From contig CAMBQS010000083.1 in NCBI GenBank assembly GCA_945870015.1, forward strand, positions 1-10,781: DNA of 10,781 nt, read 5' to 3'. Position 1 is the stretch's first letter. The number at the start of each line of letters is the position of its first letter. Both the position numbers and the translations under genes were made by a program. Shown one piece after another: positions 7,011 to 10,781 of this stretch. The notes under the pieces are model-generated. The model saw nothing but the letters and a program-made list of their open reading frames with translations. It did not search any database and was not told the DNA's origin. This DNA comes from Desulfocicer vacuolatum DSM 3385 (lineage in GTDB: Bacteria; Desulfobacterota; Desulfobacteria; Desulfobacterales; SURF-7).

Positions 7011-7607
7011 GTGAAAAAAAAAATAATAGTCGCTGTCTGCGGCGCCTCCGGAACCATTTACGGCATCCGGCTTCTCAAAGCACTTCTGGAAAGACCCATA
7101 GACGTGAAGCTGATCATCTCCTCTTCCGGCGAAGAAGTGCTGCGGCATGAAACAGATTGTAACACCCAGGATGTTCTTGAAATTTTAAAAAAAGACGGCA
7201 TCCGGATGCATCCGGATGCCCTACTTGAGCAATATGAACAGGATAACCTTTTTGCATCACCTGCAAGCGGCTCTTTTCGTCACAGCGGAATGGTGATTGC
7301 CCCCTGTTCCATGAAAACATTGGGAACCATTGCCGCAGGAATCGCAGGAAACCTGATTCACCGGTCTGCGGATGTCTGTCTGAAAGAAAAACGGCCCTTG
7401 ATTCTCGTGCCCCGGGAAGCGCCCTTGAGTCTGATTCATCTGAAAAATATGCTGACGGTAACAGAAGCAGGTGCCATCATCCTGCCGGCCTCTCCATCCT
7501 TCTATTTACAACCAAAGACCATTCATGAACTTGTGGATACAATTGTGGCAAGGATTCTGGATCATATCGGCATTGAACATCAAATTGTCAGACAATGGGG
7601 GGAGTAA
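7011..7607 (+). CDS. ubiX: UbiX-family flavin prenyltransferase
   Basis: A 198-residue flavoprotein expected to join dimethylallyl phosphate (or diphosphate) to FMN, giving prenylated FMN for UbiD-type decarboxylases. The N-terminal FMN-binding strand and loop IIVAVCGASGTIYG (5-18), the phosphate-binding ISSSGEE (36-42), PCSMKTL (98-104), IAGNLIHRSADVCLKEK (111-127) and the closing PREAPLS (134-140) are all present in family order. The length is normal. GTG 7011 is used because AGGTGA lies just upstream; GTG 7002 would add three residues and overlap the upstream gene. Its product is the cofactor for the decarboxylase that follows 3 nt later. A 24-bp palindrome lies inside the gene at 7197-7220. 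The MqnM designation used for the futalosine route would also fit. Confidence 0.93.
   Translation: MKKKIIVAVCGASGTIYGIRLLKALLERPIDVKLIISSSGEEVLRHETDCNTQDVLEILKKDGIRMHPDALLEQYEQDNLFASPASGSFRHSGMVIAPCSMKTLGTIAAGIAGNLIHRSADVCLKEKRPLILVPREAPLSLIHLKNMLTVTEAGAIILPASPSFYLQPKTIHELVDTIVARILDHIGIEHQIVRQWGE
7197..7220. repeat. Perfect 24-bp palindrome inside ubiX
   Basis: The half GGCATCCGGATG (7197-7208) is followed by its exact reverse complement (7209-7220). The same bases form two tandem copies of GCATCCGGAT. As RNA it folds to a 10-bp stem with a UGCA loop. It encodes residues around RMHPDA of UbiX. The structure is certain; any function is unknown. Confidence 0.8.
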
Positions 7608-7610
7608 AAC

Positions 7611-9404
7611 GTGTTTCAAAACTTAAGAGAATTCATAAATGCTCTGGACAAGGCCGGTGAATTAAAAAAAATCAGCGATATGGTTTCTCCGTTTATTGAG
7701 ATCAGCAGAATAACTGACCAGGAGTCCAAAAGCCAGGGCGGCGGGAAAGCGCTGATGTTTGAAAATGTCCGGAATTCCTCCTTCCCGGTTGCAACCAATC
7801 TGTTTGGAAGCAGCAAAAGGATTGGCATGGCCTTGGGGGTCAGAGACCTGGATCAACTGGGCGACCGGGTCAGGGAGTACATTGAGTTCAATCCTCCCCG
7901 GAATTTCAAAGAAGCGTTGAACGCTATTCCGATGGCCATCCAGCTTGCCAATTTTTTCCCCAGAATGTTCAAAGGCAAAAATCCCCCCTGCCAGGAAATC
8001 GTATATACCGGAGACCAGGTCGATCTCTCAAAAATCCCGGTGCTTCACTGCTGGCCCGGAGATGCAGGGCCGTTTGTCACCCTTCCGCTTGTCTTCACCA
8101 AAAGCCTGAAAACAGGAAAACGTAATGCTGGAATGTACCGGCTTCAGGTTTTTGACCAGCGGACAACCGGCATGCACTGGCATATCCACAAGGATGGTTC
8201 CCATTATTTTAAGGAATACCAGGAAGCCGGAAAAAGGATGCCGGTTGCGGTCGCCATTGGAGCCGATCCGGCCACGATTTATTCTGCGACCGCACCCATG
8301 CCGCGTGGAATCGACGAAATGATGCTGGCCGGATTTATCCGAAAAAAACCGGTTAAGATGACAAAATGTATTACCATTGATATGGAAGTACCTGCGGAGT
8401 CGGAGTTTGTGCTGGAAGGATACGTCAATCCGGATGAAAGGCGCCTGGAAGGCCCCTTTGGCGATCACACCGGCTATTACTCCCTGGCGGATGAGTATCC
8501 GGTATTTCATGTCACCGCCGTCACCCATCGCAGAAATCCCATATACAATGCAACACTGGTGGGTCCGCCGCCGATGGAAGACTGCTACCTTGCCAAGGCA
8601 ACCGAACGTCTGTTTCTCCCCATGATCCAGTCCGTAATGCCTGAGATCCGGGATTACTGGTTTCCCTGGGAAGGGGTGTTCCACAACATTGTCATTGTGT
8701 CCATTGAAAAAGAGTTCCAGGGACATGCACAGAAACTGATGAGCGGACTGTGGGGCTCCGGTCAGATGAGTTTCTGTAAAGCAATCGTGGTGGTTGACCG
8801 GGAGGTGAATCCTCAGGATGCAAAATCCGTATTCTCAAAATTTCTCACCAGCTTTGATATCACCTCGGATATCACCCTGACAAAAGGAATCCTGGATGTG
8901 TTGGATCACTCCTCCCCGTTTCCCAACTTTGGTTCAAAAATCGGTATTGATCTTACAAAACGTTTTCAGAATGAGCCGCCCAGAAACAAATCTTTTGCTC
9001 TGCCGAAACCACCGGGGAATCCGGAAGTTTCAGATATTGTTCTGCGCCATATCGAAGGAGCTATTGCATGCAAGGTTCTGGATATGGATTTATTTCCACA
9101 TCAAGGAATCATCAACCGGATTCTTTTCATAACCGTTCAAAAGAACCCGATTCTTGGCGGCAGGGAAATTTCCGAAAAAATACTGGAGCAGGATATTCTT
9201 CCGGGTTTCACCATCTTTGTTCTGTTTGACAAAGAGATCGATATGGAAAACCATTCATTGATGTTATGGAAACTCTTTAACAATGTTGCACCGGACAGAG
9301 ATATCCGGATCCGGAATCATCGGATGGTGATTGATTCATGCCGTAAAGGAAAAATGGATGGCCATGAAAGAGAATGGCCGGATGAATTGAGGTTTGATCT
9401 CTAA
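7611..9404 (+). CDS. ubiD: UbiD-family prenylated-FMN-dependent decarboxylase
   Basis: A 597-residue soluble decarboxylase that uses prenylated FMN and a divalent metal to remove CO2 from an aromatic or vinylic acid. In this context the substrate is most likely the prenylated 1,4-dihydroxy-6-naphthoate of menaquinone synthesis (MqnL-like). Visible family motifs are the cofactor region LHCWPGDAGPFVTLP (145-159), GMYRLQVFD with R177, MHWHIHKDG (188-196), the acidic pair in AESEFVLEG (262-270), and EGPFGDHTGYY (280-290). R177, E269 and E280 are the best candidates for the conserved Arg-Glu-Glu catalytic set, though exact alignment was not possible. At almost 600 residues it is longer than E. coli UbiD (about 500) and resembles the longer menaquinone-type subgroup. 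The start is GTG with GGGGAG (7599-7604) lying over the last codons of ubiX, so the two genes are translationally coupled. It ends the quinone part of the cluster. Confidence 0.92.
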   Translation: MFQNLREFINALDKAGELKKISDMVSPFIEISRITDQESKSQGGGKALMFENVRNSSFPVATNLFGSSKRIGMALGVRDLDQLGDRVREYIEFNPPRNFKEALNAIPMAIQLANFFPRMFKGKNPPCQEIVYTGDQVDLSKIPVLHCWPGDAGPFVTLPLVFTKSLKTGKRNAGMYRLQVFDQRTTGMHWHIHKDGSHYFKEYQEAGKRMPVAVAIGADPATIYSATAPMPRGIDEMMLAGFIRKKPVKMTKCITIDMEVPAESEFVLEGYVNPDERRLEGPFGDHTGYYSLADEYPVFHVTAVTHRRNPIYNATLVGPPPMEDCYLAKATERLFLPMIQSVMPEIRDYWFPWEGVFHNIVIVSIEKEFQGHAQKLMSGLWGSGQMSFCKAIVVVDREVNPQDAKSVFSKFLTSFDITSDITLTKGILDVLDHSSPFPNFGSKIGIDLTKRFQNEPPRNKSFALPKPPGNPEVSDIVLRHIEGAIACKVLDMDLFPHQGIINRILFITVQKNPILGGREISEKILEQDILPGFTIFVLFDKEIDMENHSLMLWKLFNNVAPDRDIRIRNHRMVIDSCRKGKMDGHEREWPDELRFDL

Positions 9405-9413
9405 AAACTTTTA

Positions 9414-9439
9414 TGGTAGGAAACGGATATAACCTACCA
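9414..9439. terminator. Inverted repeat between ubiD and the PilZ gene
   Basis: TGGTAGG (9414-9420) and CCTACCA (9433-9439) form a perfect 7-bp stem with a 12-nt loop, 10 nt after the ubiD stop. No U tract follows, so it may be a weak terminator, an RNA 3'-end signal, or an operator for the PilZ gene. The loop also holds a TATAAC (9428-9433) without a good -35. Confidence 0.35.
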
Positions 9440-9465
9440 ATACCTGAATTCAAATGGTGATCAAA

Positions 9466-9939
9466 ATGACGGAAAAAGTATTCATCGGTAGCAATGATAT
9501 GGCTACCTTCAAATGCCCGGAATGCAATAAAACCAAAACAACAAACGTTTCCCGTTTTCGGAATATCCAGCAGGCTGTTCGTGTCAAGTGCAAATGCCCG
9601 TGCGGACATACTTATTCCGCCATTCTGGAGAGAAGAAAACACATCCGGAAGGATACACACCTTGCCGGCACATTTTTACATGAAAATGGCGTTGACAGAG
9701 GCACCATGGACATTCTGGATCTCTCAAGATCCGGTCTCAGAATTCAAACCAATTTTCAGGCAAACGTCAAGGTTGGCGATAAAATGAGACTGGAGTTCAC
9801 CCTGGACGACAAACAATTCTCAAAAGTATCCAAAGATGTCGTTGTAAGAAGTGTAAACGGACGTTTGATCGGAACGGAATTTATCTCTCTCGAACACTTT
9901 GACAAACTGGGTGCCTATCTGCTCTTTGATTTCAGATAA
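9466..9939 (+). CDS. PilZ-domain protein with N-terminal cysteine (zinc-ribbon-like) module
   Basis: A 157-residue cytoplasmic protein. Residues 1-50 carry C17-x2-C20 and C42-x-C44-x-C46-G, resembling a small zinc-binding module. The PilZ domain follows, with R57-x3-R61 and D85-x-S87-x2-G90 (DLSRSG), the two motifs that bind cyclic di-GMP in this family. A role as a c-di-GMP receptor affecting motility, surface polysaccharide or another output is expected, but no partner gene is adjacent. ATG 9466 is preferred over the in-frame ATG 9454 because GGTGAT (9456-9461) can serve as ribosome binding site and MTEKVFIG is a natural N-terminus. The gene lies 61 nt after ubiD with an inverted repeat between, so it may be a separate transcription unit. 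It is convergent with hisD, 24 nt away. Confidence 0.87.
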   Translation: MTEKVFIGSNDMATFKCPECNKTKTTNVSRFRNIQQAVRVKCKCPCGHTYSAILERRKHIRKDTHLAGTFLHENGVDRGTMDILDLSRSGLRIQTNFQANVKVGDKMRLEFTLDDKQFSKVSKDVVVRSVNGRLIGTEFISLEHFDKLGAYLLFDFR

Positions 9940-9963
9940 TCATCTTTTCAAAAAAGGCAGGAA

Positions 9964-10781
9964 CTATTTTTTCAACCGCACCCTCACGGATCTGGCATGG
10001 GCATCCAGGCCTTCGGTTTCCGCAAGCAGCATAATGTCTTTTGCTTCTTTTCGGAATGCCGCCTCTGAATAATAGATCATGCTTGTTTTTTTAATAAAAT
10101 GATCCACGGACAAGGCCGAAGCAAATTTTGCCGTTCCTGCGGTAGGCAATACATGGTTGGGGCCGGCGATATAATCTCCTACCGGTTCAGGGGTATGACT
10201 TCCCAGAAAAACCGCCCCGGCATTACGAATCCGGCTGACATAATCAAATGGATTTTCAACCTGGAGTTCAAGGTGCTCCGGCGCAAACCGGTTTGCAAGT
10301 TCAATAGCGATTGTCAGATCCGGGACAATCATGATTCCGCCGTACTTGTGAATGGACTCTTTTGCAATTTTCGATCTCTTTAATGTATCCAGTTGTTCTG
10401 CAACCGCCACCTTCACTGCCTGTGCAATCTCTTTTTGGTCTGTAATCAGGATGGCCGAAGCCAGCGGATCATGCTCTGCCTGTGACAGCAGATCCGCTGC
10501 AATATACTCCGGATTGGCAAATTGATCTGCAATCACCAGAATCTCGCTAGGCCCTGCAATCATGTCGATTCCCACTGTGCCGGCTACAATTTTTTTGGCC
10601 AACGTCACATAAATGTTTCCCGGCCCGACAATCACATTGACTTTTGGTATGGTTTCCGTGCCATATGCAAGAGCTGCAATGGCCCAGGCGCTTCCGGCCT
10701 TGTAAATTTTATGGATACCCGCCTTTTGAGCTGCCACAAGAAGGTGTGGATTGATGCTTCCGTTTCGGGTGGGAGGGGTGA
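9964..10781 (-). CDS. hisD: Histidinol dehydrogenase, C-terminal part (5' end outside window)
   Basis: The frame stays open to the right edge (reading TPPTRNGSINPHLLVAAQ upstream of a GTG at 10737), so this GTG is internal and the gene is cut by the window, not truncated in the genome. About 271 of an expected ~430 residues are seen. The enzyme oxidises L-histidinol to L-histidine in two NAD-dependent steps. Family landmarks present are VNVIVGPGNIYV, IDMIAGPSEILV, LLSQAEHDP with the zinc-ligand Gln and His, FAPEHLEL with the catalytic Glu-His, GDYIAGPNHVLPT with the zinc-ligand Asp, and the C-terminal GLDAHARS with the last zinc-ligand His. All catalytic and zinc residues in the visible part are intact. 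Neighbouring his genes would be to the right, outside the window. The gap to the PilZ gene shows no clear GC-rich terminator. Confidence 0.95.
   Translation of the reverse strand, partial: TPPTRNGSINPHLLVAAQKAGIHKIYKAGSAWAIAALAYGTETIPKVNVIVGPGNIYVTLAKKIVAGTVGIDMIAGPSEILVIADQFANPEYIAADLLSQAEHDPLASAILITDQKEIAQAVKVAVAEQLDTLKRSKIAKESIHKYGGIMIVPDLTIAIELANRFAPEHLELQVENPFDYVSRIRNAGAVFLGSHTPEPVGDYIAGPNHVLPTAGTAKFASALSVDHFIKKTSMIYYSEAAFRKEAKDIMLLAETEGLDAHARSVRVRLKK

Noticed and set aside
8028..8726. A 232-codon minus-strand open frame within ubiD
   Set aside because: It lies entirely antisense to strongly conserved UbiD motifs and its translation has no recognisable domain.
9940..9963. A-run and T-run in the PilZ/hisD convergent gap as a bidirectional terminator
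   Set aside because: The A6 and T6 runs could pair only as a weak AT stem with no GC-rich core, so I could not support a terminator call.
10737..10781. GTG at 10737 as the start of a shortened hisD
   Set aside because: The frame stays open to the window edge with a HisD-like reading (TPPTRNGSINPHLL), so the gene is cut by the window rather than truncated.

Overview
The window (about 46% G+C by eye) reads as chromosome of an anaerobic, probably sulfate-reducing member of the Desulfobacterota, with the Desulfobacterales the best guess. This rests on an AmmeMemoRadiSam-type radical SAM enzyme, a UbiA/UbiX/UbiD trio of the kind used in the futalosine menaquinone route, a cysteine-rich ferredoxin-like protein, a GAF-type probable sigma-54 activator and a PilZ protein with an N-terminal cysteine module. 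No rRNA, tRNA, CRISPR, insertion sequence or phage gene was seen. The placement is inference from protein style, since no search was possible.

Layout. (1) Positions 1-611, minus strand: N-terminal half of a GAF-domain regulator that runs off the left edge just where a sigma-54 AAA+ domain should begin. (2) Positions 612-897: divergent intergenic region with repeated palindromic CTGRATTAT elements and a good -24/-12 (sigma-54) promoter match firing rightwards. (3) Positions 898-1986: a two-[4Fe-4S] ferredoxin-domain protein with a large extra cysteine-rich region. (4) Positions 2109-9404: a rightward cluster of closely spaced genes: RNB-family exoribonuclease, SAM-dependent methyltransferase, AmmeMemoRadiSam radical SAM enzyme, UbiA-like prenyltransferase, UbiX flavin prenyltransferase and UbiD-family decarboxylase. 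The last four are separated by 2 nt, a short overlap or a 5-nt gap (depending on the ubiX start), and 3 nt. (5) Positions 9466-9939: a PilZ-domain protein. (6) Positions 9964-10781, minus strand: the C-terminal part of histidinol dehydrogenase (hisD), convergent with the PilZ gene and cut by the right edge.

How it fits together. UbiA, UbiX and UbiD together are expected to attach the polyprenyl tail to an aromatic acid, make prenylated FMN, and use it to decarboxylate the prenylated acid. In an anaerobe this most likely serves menaquinone synthesis from 1,4-dihydroxy-6-naphthoate rather than ubiquinone. The radical SAM enzyme and the methyltransferase directly upstream are candidates for linked but unassigned steps. 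On the left, the divergent regulator, the repeats and the -24/-12 element make a coherent regulatory unit that probably controls the iron-sulfur protein gene.
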